A stretch of DNA of 64,000 nt, from positions 59,286-123,285 of the forward strand of contig CACFJT010000003.1 in NCBI GenBank assembly GCA_902566705.1, written 5' to 3'. Each line of letters begins with the position of its first letter. Position 1 is the stretch's first letter. The DNA is from an uncultured Pelagibacteraceae bacterium (lineage in GTDB: Bacteria > Pseudomonadota > Alphaproteobacteria > Pelagibacterales > Pelagibacteraceae). The notes beneath the pieces were generated by a model. That model saw nothing but the letters and a program-made list of their open reading frames with translations. It made no database searches and was not told the DNA's origin. Positions 35,470-44,520 of this stretch are shown here, piece after piece. Made by a program: the position numbers and the translations under genes.

Positions 35470-36373
35470 AATTAAAACTACAGAACCGAAACCAATTTGG
35501 AAATTAAGATGCACTTTAGGTGAGGGAACATTGTGGGTAAAAGAACATAACTCTATTTATTTTGTAGATATTAAGAAAAAGAAAATTTGTTCTTTAAATA
35601 TTAAAAGTAAAAAAAAGAAAATATTCCGAGTTAATAAAGAAATAGGCTTCATTGCTCATATTCAAGATCATATTTTTATTTTAGGTCTTCAGGGAGAATT
35701 AAGAATTCAAAATTTAAAATCAAAAAAAGTTTTAAAATCAATACCTATAGAGCCAAAAATAGAGTTAAATAGAATAAATGATGGTAAAACAGATCCTGCT
35801 GGAAATCTTTGGTTTGGTACCATGGATAATTTAGAAAGAAATGTTGAAAAAGGATCTTTGTATAAGTTAGATAAAAATCTTAGATTAACTAAAGTTGACA
35901 AAAATTATAGAATTACAAATGGTCCAGCATTTATTGATGAATATAACCTTTACCACACTGATAGTCGGAAAAAAACTATTTATAAAATTAAGATTAATAA
36001 AAAAAATAAAATAATTAGCAAAAATATATTTAAAAAGTTTTCTCCTGAGGAAGGAGTTCCAGATGGAATGACTTTAGATAAAAATAAAAATTTATGGGTC
36101 GCACATTTTCGTGGGGCATGTGTCTCAGTATTTAACAGCAAAGCAAAATTAATTCATAGAATTACTTTTCCAGCTAAAAACATTACTAACTGTGCATTTG
36201 GAGGTAAAAATAATCAAGAACTCTATGTTTCAACAGCAACAAAAGGAATGAACAAGGCAGATTTGCGAAAATTTAGATATTCTGGCTTCTTTTTTAGTGT
36301 AAAAACTAACTCGAAAGGAATTTTACAGAAAAAATTTATTCTAAGTAATGAAGAAAAGAGATCTTTACTATGA
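35462..36373 (+). CDS. SMP-30/gluconolactonase-family lactonase
   Basis: The 303-residue six-bladed propeller has the calcium-site residues expected in the family: Glu in CTLGEGTLWV, Asn and Asp in NRINDGKTDPAGNLWFGTM, the second Asn in ITNGPAF and Asp in GVPDGMTLD. It opens sugar lactones to aldonic acids and so supplies the dehydratases in the same locus. Many poly-lysine stretches are present. It overlaps the dehydratase by eight bases and the ppc gene by 26 bases in another frame. Confidence 0.87.
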   Translation: MNKIKTTEPKPIWKLRCTLGEGTLWVKEHNSIYFVDIKKKKICSLNIKSKKKKIFRVNKEIGFIAHIQDHIFILGLQGELRIQNLKSKKVLKSIPIEPKIELNRINDGKTDPAGNLWFGTMDNLERNVEKGSLYKLDKNLRLTKVDKNYRITNGPAFIDEYNLYHTDSRKKTIYKIKINKKNKIISKNIFKKFSPEEGVPDGMTLDKNKNLWVAHFRGACVSVFNSKAKLIHRITFPAKNITNCAFGGKNNQELYVSTATKGMNKADLRKFRYSGFFFSVKTNSKGILQKKFILSNEEKRSLL

Positions 36374-39038
36374 GCGAATACCTACAAAGCTTTTAAGAGA
36401 AGATTTTAGATTATTAGGAACTTTTCTTGGAAAAGTAATAAAAGATCAAGAAGGCAATATTTTTTTTAATATTGTTGAAAAATTTAGGTTATTATCAAAG
36501 AATACTCTAACAGATAAAAATAAAAGTAAAGTTTTTTCAAAAATATCAACAGAAGTAAAAAAACTTTCACCTGAAAATACATTTAAATTAACAAGAGCAT
36601 TTTCACATATTCTAAATTTATTAAACCTAGCAGAATCAATTGATGCTTCAAGAAAGCTTAATGAATATGAAAATCCATATTTTAAAAATAAAAATCAAAA
36701 TTTATTTATTGAGGATTTAATTGAAGGCCTTTTTAAAAATAAGAAAATTTCTGATAAAAAAATTTATGAACAGGCTACAAATCTAGATATTGGAATTGTT
36801 TTAACGGCACATCCTACAGAAGTAAAAAGAAGGACCTTAATTCAAAAATATGCAAATTTAATTTATATACTGGAACAAAGGCATCTTTATAAAAAATATC
36901 CATCCAAGATTATCGAATTAGACAGACAGCTATACTCGGAAATTTCCATAATATGGAAAACTGATGAACTCAAAAGAACTAAACCTTCACCACTAGATGA
37001 AGCAAAATGGGGTTTAGCGGTAATTGAAGATAGTTTATGGGATACAATACCTAAGGTTTATAAGAGACTTAACGATATATTTAGAAAAAATTTAAAGAAA
37101 GATTTGCCTAGAGATTTTAATCCTATTCAATTTGGATCTTGGATGGGAGGGGATAGAGACGGAAACCCAAACGTGACTGCTGAAGTAACCAAGAAAGTAT
37201 TACTATTTTCTAGATGGCAAGCTGCAAAATTATACGACAAAGAACTTACAAAATTAATACAAGATTTATCAATGGAAGAATGTTCGACAAAAATTAAAAA
37301 AGTAACCGGAAATAGTTTTGAGCCGTATAGAGTATTTCTAAGACCAATCAGAGATAAAGTAAGATTAACACATCAGCTAATCGAAAATCATTTAAATAAT
37401 AATTCGATACTAGATGAAAAGAAATTGATACAAAATAAATATGAAATTACACTTCCATTGAGAGAAGTAAGAAATTCTTTAAAATTAAATAAGGGAGACC
37501 ATATTGCAAATGCAGATTTACTAGACTTAATGAGACGAGTAAGATGTTTTGGTATCAATCTTGCTAGATTAGATATAAGACAAGAAGCAGATCGACATAG
37601 TAAACTTCTAAATGAACTTTTTAGAAAAAAATATAATATTAAATACAATTCTTTAAGTGAAAAAGAAAAAATAAAATTATTAAATAAATCAATTAAAGAA
37701 AAAAAATATTTTGTTGATAAAATAAAAATAACTGACAAAGAAAATAAGGAAGTTTGGAATACATTTAAACAGATATCAAAATCCCCCAACGAATGTTTGG
37801 GTGCTTATGTTATTTCAATGACATCTAAAGCATCTGATATTTTGTCAGTTTATTTTTTACAAATACAAGCGCAAATAAAGAATTTTTTAAGAGTTGTACC
37901 ACTTTTTGAAACCTTAGATGACCTAAAAAATGCAAACAGTGTTATGAAAAATTTATTCAAACTTTCTTGGTACAGAAAAATGACAAGTGCTAAACAAGAA
38001 GTAATGATTGGATATTCAGATTCAAGTAAGGACGCAGGCAAATTATCAGCTAGCTGGCATCAATACAAACTTCAAGAAGAATTAAGAGGTCTAGCTAAAA
38101 AAAATAAGTTTGATTTGGTTTTCTTCCATGGTAGAGGAGGATCTCCAGGAAGAGGAGGTGGTCCAATTCAGGCAACATTAAAATCTCAACCAGCTGGAAC
38201 TGTAAATGGTAAAATCAGAATTACTGATCAGGGAGAAGTAATTCAACAAAAATATGGATACAAACCTATAGCTGAATACAATCTTTGTAGCTACATCGGA
38301 GCGGTTATGGATGCCTCTTTAAATCCACCCCCTAGATCAAAGCCTAATTGGCGAGAGTTAATTCAGAGTATGTCTGAAATTTCAACATCTGCTTATAGAA
38401 AATATTTAAATCAAAGCGAAGACTTTATCAGATACTTTAAAACAGTAACACCTCACAAGTCTCTTGGAAAGTTAGCTATAGGCTCCAGACCAACAAAAAG
38501 GAAGAATGTTGATAATATTCAGGGTTTAAGAGCAATACCATGGGTATTTGCATGGACACAAATTAGATTAATGTTACCAGCTTGGTTAGGAACAACAGAG
38601 GCTTTGAGATATGGATCAATAAAAAAGTTTAAAAAAACTATGATGGATATGGAAAAGAACTGGCCATATTTTGTTTCGACTATGGATATTTTAGACATGG
38701 TAATTTCAAAAGTTGATCCAGAAATATCAGTTATTTATGAAAATAATTTGGCTGATGCTCCATTAAGGAGAATTGGTAAAAAATTAAGATATCAATTTGA
38801 TGCACTGGTCAAATTGCACAATAAAATAACTCCAAAGGAGGTGGTAAAAGAAAGAAAAAAATTTAGAAAAGCACTGTTCATTAGGAGCAATTATACGGAG
38901 ATGTTAAACATTTTACAGGCAAATATAATGAATAAATTAACAAATAAAAAATACAAAAAGTTAGATAAAAAATTTCTTGAAGATGCTTTAATGACATCTA
39001 TAGCAGGTATATCTGCTGCAATGAAAAATACTGGATAA
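36348..39038 (+). CDS. ppc: Phosphoenolpyruvate carboxylase
   Basis: PEP carboxylase makes oxaloacetate from PEP and bicarbonate. The 896-residue protein has the catalytic His155 in VLTAHPTEVKRRT and the glycine-rich loop GRGGSPGRGGGP near residue 600. QFGSWMGGDRDGNPNVT and the C-terminal family core are also present. The ATG lies 26 bases inside the lactonase gene. No later methionine gives a full N-terminus (the next candidates are well inside the conserved RIPTKLLREDFRLLGTFLG block), so the overlap is probably genuine. The ccdA gene begins at the next base after its stop. Confidence 0.97.
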   Translation: MKKRDLYYERIPTKLLREDFRLLGTFLGKVIKDQEGNIFFNIVEKFRLLSKNTLTDKNKSKVFSKISTEVKKLSPENTFKLTRAFSHILNLLNLAESIDASRKLNEYENPYFKNKNQNLFIEDLIEGLFKNKKISDKKIYEQATNLDIGIVLTAHPTEVKRRTLIQKYANLIYILEQRHLYKKYPSKIIELDRQLYSEISIIWKTDELKRTKPSPLDEAKWGLAVIEDSLWDTIPKVYKRLNDIFRKNLKKDLPRDFNPIQFGSWMGGDRDGNPNVTAEVTKKVLLFSRWQAAKLYDKELTKLIQDLSMEECSTKIKKVTGNSFEPYRVFLRPIRDKVRLTHQLIENHLNNNSILDEKKLIQNKYEITLPLREVRNSLKLNKGDHIANADLLDLMRRVRCFGINLARLDIRQEADRHSKLLNELFRKKYNIKYNSLSEKEKIKLLNKSIKEKKYFVDKIKITDKENKEVWNTFKQISKSPNECLGAYVISMTSKASDILSVYFLQIQAQIKNFLRVVPLFETLDDLKNANSVMKNLFKLSWYRKMTSAKQEVMIGYSDSSKDAGKLSASWHQYKLQEELRGLAKKNKFDLVFFHGRGGSPGRGGGPIQATLKSQPAGTVNGKIRITDQGEVIQQKYGYKPIAEYNLCSYIGAVMDASLNPPPRSKPNWRELIQSMSEISTSAYRKYLNQSEDFIRYFKTVTPHKSLGKLAIGSRPTKRKNVDNIQGLRAIPWVFAWTQIRLMLPAWLGTTEALRYGSIKKFKKTMMDMEKNWPYFVSTMDILDMVISKVDPEISVIYENNLADAPLRRIGKKLRYQFDALVKLHNKITPKEVVKERKKFRKALFIRSNYTEMLNILQANIMNKLTNKKYKKLDKKFLEDALMTSIAGISAAMKNTG

Positions 39039-39746
39039 ATGTTTGAATATCTAATTGCTTTTGGAGCAGGACTAATAAGTTTTTTGTCTCCATGTGTTTT
39101 ACCTTTAATACCTGGATATATTTCTTATATCTCTGGTCAATCCTTACAAGAAATATTAAATAAAAAAGAAATAAACTTTTTTCCGTTAATTTTATTTTGT
39201 TTAGGGTTCTCAACAGTTTTTATTCTTTTGGGAGCTTCTGCATCATTTTTAGGTCAAACACTTTTACAAAATTCAGAAATATTAAGAATTGTAGCTGGGA
39301 TAGTTATAATAATTTTTTCTCTTCAATTGATTGGAATAATCAATATTCCCTATTTAAATTTTGAAAAAAGATTTGATGCTAAAGAATCAAGAAATATTCT
39401 TTTTCCATATGTAATTGGTGTTGCTTTTGGTTTTGGTTGGACACCATGTATTGGTCCAATTTTAGGTTCAATTTTAGCCTTAGCATCTATTGAAGAAACT
39501 TTAACAAGAGCAGTCATATTATTAATTTTATACTCATTAGGACTTGCAATTCCTTTTGTTTTGTCAGGATATTTAATTCAAAGATTTTTATTATTTTCTA
39601 AGAACTTTAGGAAAAATATTAATTTAATATCAAAAATTGGTGGAATTATTCTTTTAGTAACAGGTATTTTGATCCTAACTAACCAATTACAAGCGATTGG
39701 ATTTTATATAATTGAAATCTTTCCTTTTATGCAAAAATTCGGATAA
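39039..39746 (+). CDS. ccdA: CcdA-type thiol-disulfide/cytochrome c biogenesis membrane protein
   Basis: The 235-residue protein has six membrane helices. The two cysteine motifs that pass reducing power across the membrane are visible: LSPCVLPLIPGY near residue 20 and WTPCIGPILGS near residue 135. It corresponds to the central DsbD domain alone, with no thioredoxin-like ends. It would supply electrons for heme attachment to periplasmic cytochromes, such as the one at 21893. It starts directly after ppc. Confidence 0.92.
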   Translation: MFEYLIAFGAGLISFLSPCVLPLIPGYISYISGQSLQEILNKKEINFFPLILFCLGFSTVFILLGASASFLGQTLLQNSEILRIVAGIVIIIFSLQLIGIINIPYLNFEKRFDAKESRNILFPYVIGVAFGFGWTPCIGPILGSILALASIEETLTRAVILLILYSLGLAIPFVLSGYLIQRFLLFSKNFRKNINLISKIGGIILLVTGILILTNQLQAIGFYIIEIFPFMQKFG

Positions 39747-39755
39747 AAGGTATTA

Positions 39756-40343
39756 ATGAAGATTTATCAAATAGACTCAAGTGCAAGAAAAAAAGGATCA
39801 ACCTCACGTGCACTTGCTAAAAAACTTTTAGAGAAAATTAAAAAACCTGGAGATGAGGTGATTTATCGTGATTTAGATGATGAAATGTTTTTTGTAAGCG
39901 GACTTACAGAGTCGGGTATGAAAATTGATGAAAAAGATCAGACAGAGCACCACAAAAAAATGTTCGAACTTTCTGATAAATTAGTAAAAGAGTTAAAAGA
40001 AAGTGATGTGATTATAATTTCAGCTCCTATTTATAATTATGGTCCTCCTGCAACACTTAAAGCTTGGTCAGATTTAGCAGCTAGAATTGGAGAAACATTT
40101 AGATTTAAACCTAATGGGAGACGGGAAGGGTTATTAAAAAATAAACATGCCTATTTAGTAATAACCTCTGGAGGAACCAAATTGAACAGCTCTGAGGATT
40201 TCTTAACTCCATGGTTAAAATTTATTCTTAATTTTTTTGGAATTGAAAAAGTAGATATTGTCAGTGCAGATCAAATGGCATTAGATTATGAAAAATCAAT
40301 AAGCGATGCAGAGGCACAAATAGAAAAATTATTTAAAGATTAA
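39756..40343 (+). CDS. FMN-dependent NADH-azoreductase-like flavodoxin-fold oxidoreductase
   Basis: The 195-residue protein has the AzoR pattern: MKIYQIDSSARKKGSTSRALAKKLLEKI at the FMN phosphate loop, ISAPIYNYGPPATLKAWSDLAARIGETF at the flavin ring, and VITSGGTKL. Such enzymes reduce quinones and azo compounds with NADH in the cytoplasm. It follows ccdA by nine bases. Its end overlaps the convergent oxygenase gene by 11 bases. Confidence 0.85.
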   Translation: MKIYQIDSSARKKGSTSRALAKKLLEKIKKPGDEVIYRDLDDEMFFVSGLTESGMKIDEKDQTEHHKKMFELSDKLVKELKESDVIIISAPIYNYGPPATLKAWSDLAARIGETFRFKPNGRREGLLKNKHAYLVITSGGTKLNSSEDFLTPWLKFILNFFGIEKVDIVSADQMALDYEKSISDAEAQIEKLFKD

Positions 40344-41436
40344 ACTTTCTTTTTAAATGTCTAAGTTTCCCCTCGGTACTATCAAAATCAATATAACAAC
40401 CTTGTAAAAATCTTTCACCTTCTTTAGTTTCATAAGATGTTCTACCATGTAGTAATCGATGATTATCCATCATTATTAAGTCTTTAGGCTCAAGTTTAAA
40501 TTCAATTCTATATTTCCCAGAATTATACATTTCAGATAGTTTCTTTCTTGCTTGATAATAAAGATCTAATTTTTCTTTATCTAAAATTGGAACATAGTCT
40601 AGTCTAGGACTGAATCTAACTTGTTTAAAACTTTTATCATCGTTAAGTTCAATTAAGGGAGAGATGTTTTCAAGAATTACCTCTTTATCTACAAATTTAA
40701 ATCTAACTTTTACTTCTGTTAAAATTTCATAAAATTTCGGAAATTCACTTTTTAATTTTTCCGTAACAGTATAACCGTCAACTAAAGATGACAGTCCACC
40801 TGATACTTTACTTTCAATACAATGTAATAACTGAATACACGGTACAGGATTTCTATAGGGATTATCAGTATGAGGAGCCAAGGCTAAAGATGTATAAGCA
40901 AGATCATTAGGGTCTGGTTTAGATTTAACATTAAAATATTCTCCAAAATTTGTTCTTCGTACACTTCCTATGGAATTTGCAAATTCTACAATATAGTTTT
41001 TTGTTGTTGGAATATTTTTTATAATAACAAATCCATATTTATAAAAAGAAACGAGTAAATCATGCATTTCTTTACTTTCATAAAAATCTTTTTGATACTG
41101 AAAATTTTTAATATTTTTAAGTCCCGAGTCCCATTTAGTTTTTTCTATTGATTTAATAACAATATCCTCTTTAGAAAATTCTAAAGCAATTTTATCAATT
41201 TCTAGCTTTGAAGTTACACCATCATTAAAATCAATTTCCAAATATTTTTCATTAATATTTGCTTTATTTATTGAAATATTACTATTTAAGGAAGTAGGAT
41301 CGAAAAGTCTTTGTTGAGTTCCTTTATCTAAGTATTCTTCACCATTTACTCTTTCACGTAACCAGAATGGGTGAATTTCTTTTTTTTCGGATCCATTATT
41401 GTAAAAAACTTTATTTTGATTTAGCTCAATTTTCAT
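40333..41436 (-). CDS. Gamma-butyrobetaine hydroxylase-like Fe(II)/2-oxoglutarate oxygenase
   Basis: The 367-residue protein has an N-terminal DUF971/GBBH-like domain (HPFWLRERV at about residue 22) and a TauD-type catalytic domain. The iron ligands are H189 and D191 in APHTDNPYRNP and probably H330 in NHRLLHGRTSY. R342 in ERFLQGCYID should bind 2-oxoglutarate. The family hydroxylates trimethyl-ammonium compounds such as gamma-butyrobetaine or trimethyllysine. The usual N-terminal zinc cysteines are not obvious here. The use of methylated amines fits the dehydrogenase at 5899. It is divergent from 41504. Confidence 0.87.
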   Translation of the reverse strand: MKIELNQNKVFYNNGSEKKEIHPFWLRERVNGEEYLDKGTQQRLFDPTSLNSNISINKANINEKYLEIDFNDGVTSKLEIDKIALEFSKEDIVIKSIEKTKWDSGLKNIKNFQYQKDFYESKEMHDLLVSFYKYGFVIIKNIPTTKNYIVEFANSIGSVRRTNFGEYFNVKSKPDPNDLAYTSLALAPHTDNPYRNPVPCIQLLHCIESKVSGGLSSLVDGYTVTEKLKSEFPKFYEILTEVKVRFKFVDKEVILENISPLIELNDDKSFKQVRFSPRLDYVPILDKEKLDLYYQARKKLSEMYNSGKYRIEFKLEPKDLIMMDNHRLLHGRTSYETKEGERFLQGCYIDFDSTEGKLRHLKRKFNL

Positions 41437-41503
41437 AATTATTACCTGAGGATTATTAAAAATTTAACTTTAATCAACATAAATTAAATAGTAAGAGTTC
41501 TTT

Positions 41504-42310
41504 GTGATTAATTTTGATAGAAAAAAATACCCTATATACGCTAGTTTTTTAAACCAATTAGCAAAGGATTTAACTAAGTTCTATAATTCAAAGTTGAACA
41601 GAACCTTTAAAGTATCTAACAAGCTAAAAGGTAAAGGTTATGATCCAGTAACTACTTCAGACAGAGCCTTTGAAAAATTTATACGCACAAAGATTAAAAA
41701 AAAATTTCCTTCACATCAAGTTATTGGTGAAGAATATGGTTCAACAAATTCTAAAAGTGATTATACTTGGGTAATTGATCCTATAGATGGAACAAGATCC
41801 TACGTTATAGGAAACCCAACTTGGAGTAACTTAATTTCATTAAATTTTAAAGGAATACCAATTCTAGGATTAGCAAACTTTCCAGTTCTTAAAAAATATT
41901 ATTTAAATTATTCGGATAAACTTGCTTATGTTGTTTCTCAAGGAAAAAAGAAAAAATTATCAGTAAATAAAAAAGCTACTTTTAAAAGTGTAAAGGTTTC
42001 TGCAGCCTTTCATGGATGGCTGTCATTAAATCAACAAAAAAAAATTCCAAAAATTTTGAAATTAATGCAATTTCCATGCAGTGATGCTTTAAGTTATTCT
42101 CACTTAGCAGAGGGAAGAGTAGACATAGTAATACAGTGCTCAAATAAAATTTGGGATATCCACCCACTTATACCAATTATTAAGGCAGCAGGTGGTATCA
42201 TTAGTACCTGGGACAATAGAGATGCCGCTAATGCTGGAAATATCTTAGTTTCTTCAAATAAAAAAATTCATAATAATTTTCTAAAATTATTGAAACCAGT
42301 CTCTAAATGA
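41504..42310 (+). CDS. Inositol monophosphatase-family phosphatase, possibly histidinol-phosphatase
   Basis: The 268-residue protein starts with GTG. It has the metal motifs GEEYG (E76, E77), WVIDPIDGTRSYVIGNPTW (D92, D95) and WDIHPLIPIIKAAGG. The middle block resembles the HisN-type histidinol-phosphatases of alphaproteobacteria as well as 3'-phosphoadenosine phosphatases (CysQ). HisN is my first choice because IDGTRSYVIGNPTW is frequent there. Its last four bases overlap the DUF924 gene. Confidence 0.82.
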   Translation: MINFDRKKYPIYASFLNQLAKDLTKFYNSKLNRTFKVSNKLKGKGYDPVTTSDRAFEKFIRTKIKKKFPSHQVIGEEYGSTNSKSDYTWVIDPIDGTRSYVIGNPTWSNLISLNFKGIPILGLANFPVLKKYYLNYSDKLAYVVSQGKKKKLSVNKKATFKSVKVSAAFHGWLSLNQQKKIPKILKLMQFPCSDALSYSHLAEGRVDIVIQCSNKIWDIHPLIPIIKAAGGIISTWDNRDAANAGNILVSSNKKIHNNFLKLLKPVSK

Positions 42311-42870
42311 TACCAGAAAGAGCACAAGTTATTTTAGATTTTTGGTTTAAAGAAACTCCTTTTGAAATGCGTTTCAAAAAAGATGACATCTTTGATAAGA
42401 AAATTAGGGAAAATTTTCTAAAAGATTATGAGCTTGCATGTAATAATGAGTATGACGATTGGCAAGATAACCCAATGAGCTGTCTGGCTCTTGTAATTTT
42501 GTTTGATCAGTTTTCTCGTAATTTATTTAGAGAGAATAAAAGAGCTTTTGCTCAAGACCAAAAAACAAGATTGATAGTAAATGATGCAGTTTATTCTGGT
42601 TATTTAGAAACAATGAATGTTGATCAAAGATTTTTTATGCTATTACCTTTAATTCATAGTGAGGAAATTAGTGATCACGAAATGGCATATTATTTATTAA
42701 ACAAATATTTAAGAGAGCATGAAGAATATAATAAAATTAAAAAGTTTTGGCAGGATCATACAAAAGCTATTAGATTATTTCATAGATATCCACATAGAAA
42801 TGAAATTTTAGGACGAGAGTCTACTGACGAAGAAAAAGAATTCTTAAAAGGTCCAAACTCTTCCTGGTAA
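42307..42870 (+). CDS. DUF924 family protein
   Basis: The 187-residue soluble protein matches DUF924, a tetratricopeptide-like all-helical family: VILDFWFKETPFEMRFKKDDIFD, then CLALVILFDQFSRNLFRENKRAFAQD, and ending in FLKGPNSSW. No activity is known. It overlaps the phosphatase gene by four bases and is followed one base later by the DUF952 gene. Confidence 0.92.
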   Translation: MIPERAQVILDFWFKETPFEMRFKKDDIFDKKIRENFLKDYELACNNEYDDWQDNPMSCLALVILFDQFSRNLFRENKRAFAQDQKTRLIVNDAVYSGYLETMNVDQRFFMLLPLIHSEEISDHEMAYYLLNKYLREHEEYNKIKKFWQDHTKAIRLFHRYPHRNEILGRESTDEEKEFLKGPNSSW

Positions 42871-42871
42871 A

Positions 42872-43243
42872 ATGAATTTAGAGTTTATTTTCAAAATTAT
42901 TGATAAAGATGAATGGCAAAAAGCCAAACAAACGGGAACTTATGGAGGATCAAAAAGAGATATTGAAGACGGTTACATACATTTCTCAGAAGAAGATCAA
43001 GTAGAGGAAACTCTAAGAAGACATTATCCAAAAAAAGATAATTTACTTTTATTAAAAGTGAATGCATTTAAACTTGAGCACTTACTATGGGAACAAGCTT
43101 CAAATGGAGATATGTATCCTCATTTATATTCGCCTTTAGACATTACAAATGTTGAGGAAGAGTTTGAGTTGCCATTAAATGATGATGGAAATCATATACT
43201 TCCAGAGATTTTAAAAAAATATCAGTTTAGCCGTCCAAGATAA
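42872..43243 (+). CDS. DUF952 family protein
   Basis: The 123-residue protein has the DUF952 pattern: FKIIDKDEWQKAKQTGTYGGSKRDIEDGYIHFSEEDQVEETLRRHY at the start and YPHLYSPLDITNVEEEFELPLNDDG near the end. Members resemble small ADP-ribosyltransferase-like folds, but no role is established. Its final 22 bases overlap the convergent SMR gene. Confidence 0.9.
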   Translation: MNLEFIFKIIDKDEWQKAKQTGTYGGSKRDIEDGYIHFSEEDQVEETLRRHYPKKDNLLLLKVNAFKLEHLLWEQASNGDMYPHLYSPLDITNVEEEFELPLNDDGNHILPEILKKYQFSRPR

Positions 43244-43557
43244 TTAACCATAATTACACCAACAATAATTAATATTATTCCTACAATTCCATAAATATTT
43301 GGGACCTGATTAAGTTTTAACACTGCAAACAAAACAACTCCCGTTACTGTTAGCCCGCTATATGTTGCATAAGCAAAACCAACCGGAAGAGCATGCATTG
43401 CTTTTGCAATTGAAAACATTGTAATACACATAAACAGAATGCATAAAACAGAAGGAGTTAATTTTGTAAATCCTTCAGAAATTTTGGCCAAGCTATTAGA
43501 TGCAATTCCAAAAGAAATACCTAAAGCTAAAAATAAATAGCCTAACAATGGTTTCAT
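43222..43557 (-). CDS. SMR-family small multidrug transporter lacking the membrane glutamate (copy 2)
   Basis: The 111-residue four-helix protein aligns with EmrE through K25 and SEGFT (E28) to the terminal VIMVNYLGRLN. The residue eight positions before that lysine is G17, where EmrE has the essential Glu14. Proton-coupled export of the EmrE kind should thus be impossible. It lies one base after its paralogue at 43559 in the same direction, as in heteromeric SMR pairs. The substrate is unknown. Confidence 0.85.
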   Translation of the reverse strand: MKPLLGYLFLALGISFGIASNSLAKISEGFTKLTPSVLCILFMCITMFSIAKAMHALPVGFAYATYSGLTVTGVVLFAVLKLNQVPNIYGIVGIILIIVGVIMVNYLGRLN

Positions 43558-43558
43558 A

Positions 43559-43891
43559 TTATTGATTTCCTAATAAATTTACCATTAATACTCCAACTAT
43601 AATAAATGCTAGGCCTATCATAGAATATAAATTGGGAACTTGATTATATTTAATTACACCAACAATGACTGTTGCAATAATTGTAAGTCCAGCGAAAGAA
43701 GCGTAGGTAATTCCCATAGGAATATTTTTCATTACTAATGAAAGTGCATACATACACAATACAATTGTAATTGCTGTAATTATACTTGGAACAAATAGTG
43801 TAAAACCCTCAGCACTTTTTGCAAAACTGTTTGAAGTAACACCTAAAAATACTGCAATACCTAAAAATAAATATGAACTAGCAAGACTCAT
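43559..43891 (-). CDS. SMR-family small multidrug transporter lacking the membrane glutamate (copy 1)
   Basis: The 110-residue four-helix protein has YLFLGIAVFLGVTSNSFAKSAEGFT at the start, closely parallel to its neighbour. G17 takes the place of EmrE Glu14 and E28 of the EGFT motif is kept. The NIPMGITYASFAGL and NLYSMIGLAFIIVGVLMVNLLG helices are typical. The shared change in both copies suggests that the pair was derived together and has a function that does not use Glu14. Confidence 0.85.
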   Translation of the reverse strand: MSLASSYLFLGIAVFLGVTSNSFAKSAEGFTLFVPSIITAITIVLCMYALSLVMKNIPMGITYASFAGLTIIATVIVGVIKYNQVPNLYSMIGLAFIIVGVLMVNLLGNQ

Positions 43892-43929
43892 ACAATGACT
43901 TTAAATGAATTTTAAGAAAATATATAGAA

Positions 43930-44520
43930 TTATTTAAGAGACCATTTAATAGCATCTTCCATTCTATCATCTCCCCAGAAGATTTCATTTTTCACTATAA
44001 AAGATGGACTACCAAAGATTTTATTTTCACGAGCTGAATTTGTATTTTCGTTATATTTGGTCTCTATAATTTTCGATTTTGCCTCTAATATTATTTCATC
44101 CTTATTTAAATTTAATTCATTACAAACCTCAGAAATACTAGGTTCAATTGCAGGTTCTTTGCCTTCTTGGAACCATTTTTTATAAGTCAGCATTACAAAT
44201 TTTTCTCCCCAGCCTTTTTCAAAACCAAAGATTGCTATTTGATTTGCTAAATCGAATTCAGACAAAGGGTAGGGAACTGGTGTCTTAGCAAAAAAACCAT
44301 ATCCTTCTGCTCGTCTTTCAATATCTCTCCACATGTAATTGACTTTATTAATCTTATCTTTTGGAAATGGGATATTATTCATTTCCTTCATAATTGCTCT
44401 AACTGAAAAGGGTTTCCAATTAAATTTTACTTGATGTTGTTTTTCAACATCAAGTATTCTAGTTACTGAAAGATAGGTGTAAGTACTCCCTATCGAAAAA
44501 TAAAAATCTATACCACTCAC
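43930..44520 (-). CDS. 2-hydroxychromene-2-carboxylate isomerase-family (DsbA-like fold) protein
   Basis: The 196-residue protein begins IDFYFSIGSTYTYLSVTRI, with a serine in place of the DsbA cysteines as in glutathione-dependent HCCA isomerases. It ends GSPSFIVKNEIFWGDDRMEDAIKWSL, which is the family's C-terminal signature. Such enzymes isomerise aromatic or other glutathione adducts. It begins one base after the NTF2-like gene in the same direction. The substrate is not evident. Confidence 0.87.
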   Translation of the reverse strand: MSGIDFYFSIGSTYTYLSVTRILDVEKQHQVKFNWKPFSVRAIMKEMNNIPFPKDKINKVNYMWRDIERRAEGYGFFAKTPVPYPLSEFDLANQIAIFGFEKGWGEKFVMLTYKKWFQEGKEPAIEPSISEVCNELNLNKDEIILEAKSKIIETKYNENTNSARENKIFGSPSFIVKNEIFWGDDRMEDAIKWSLK

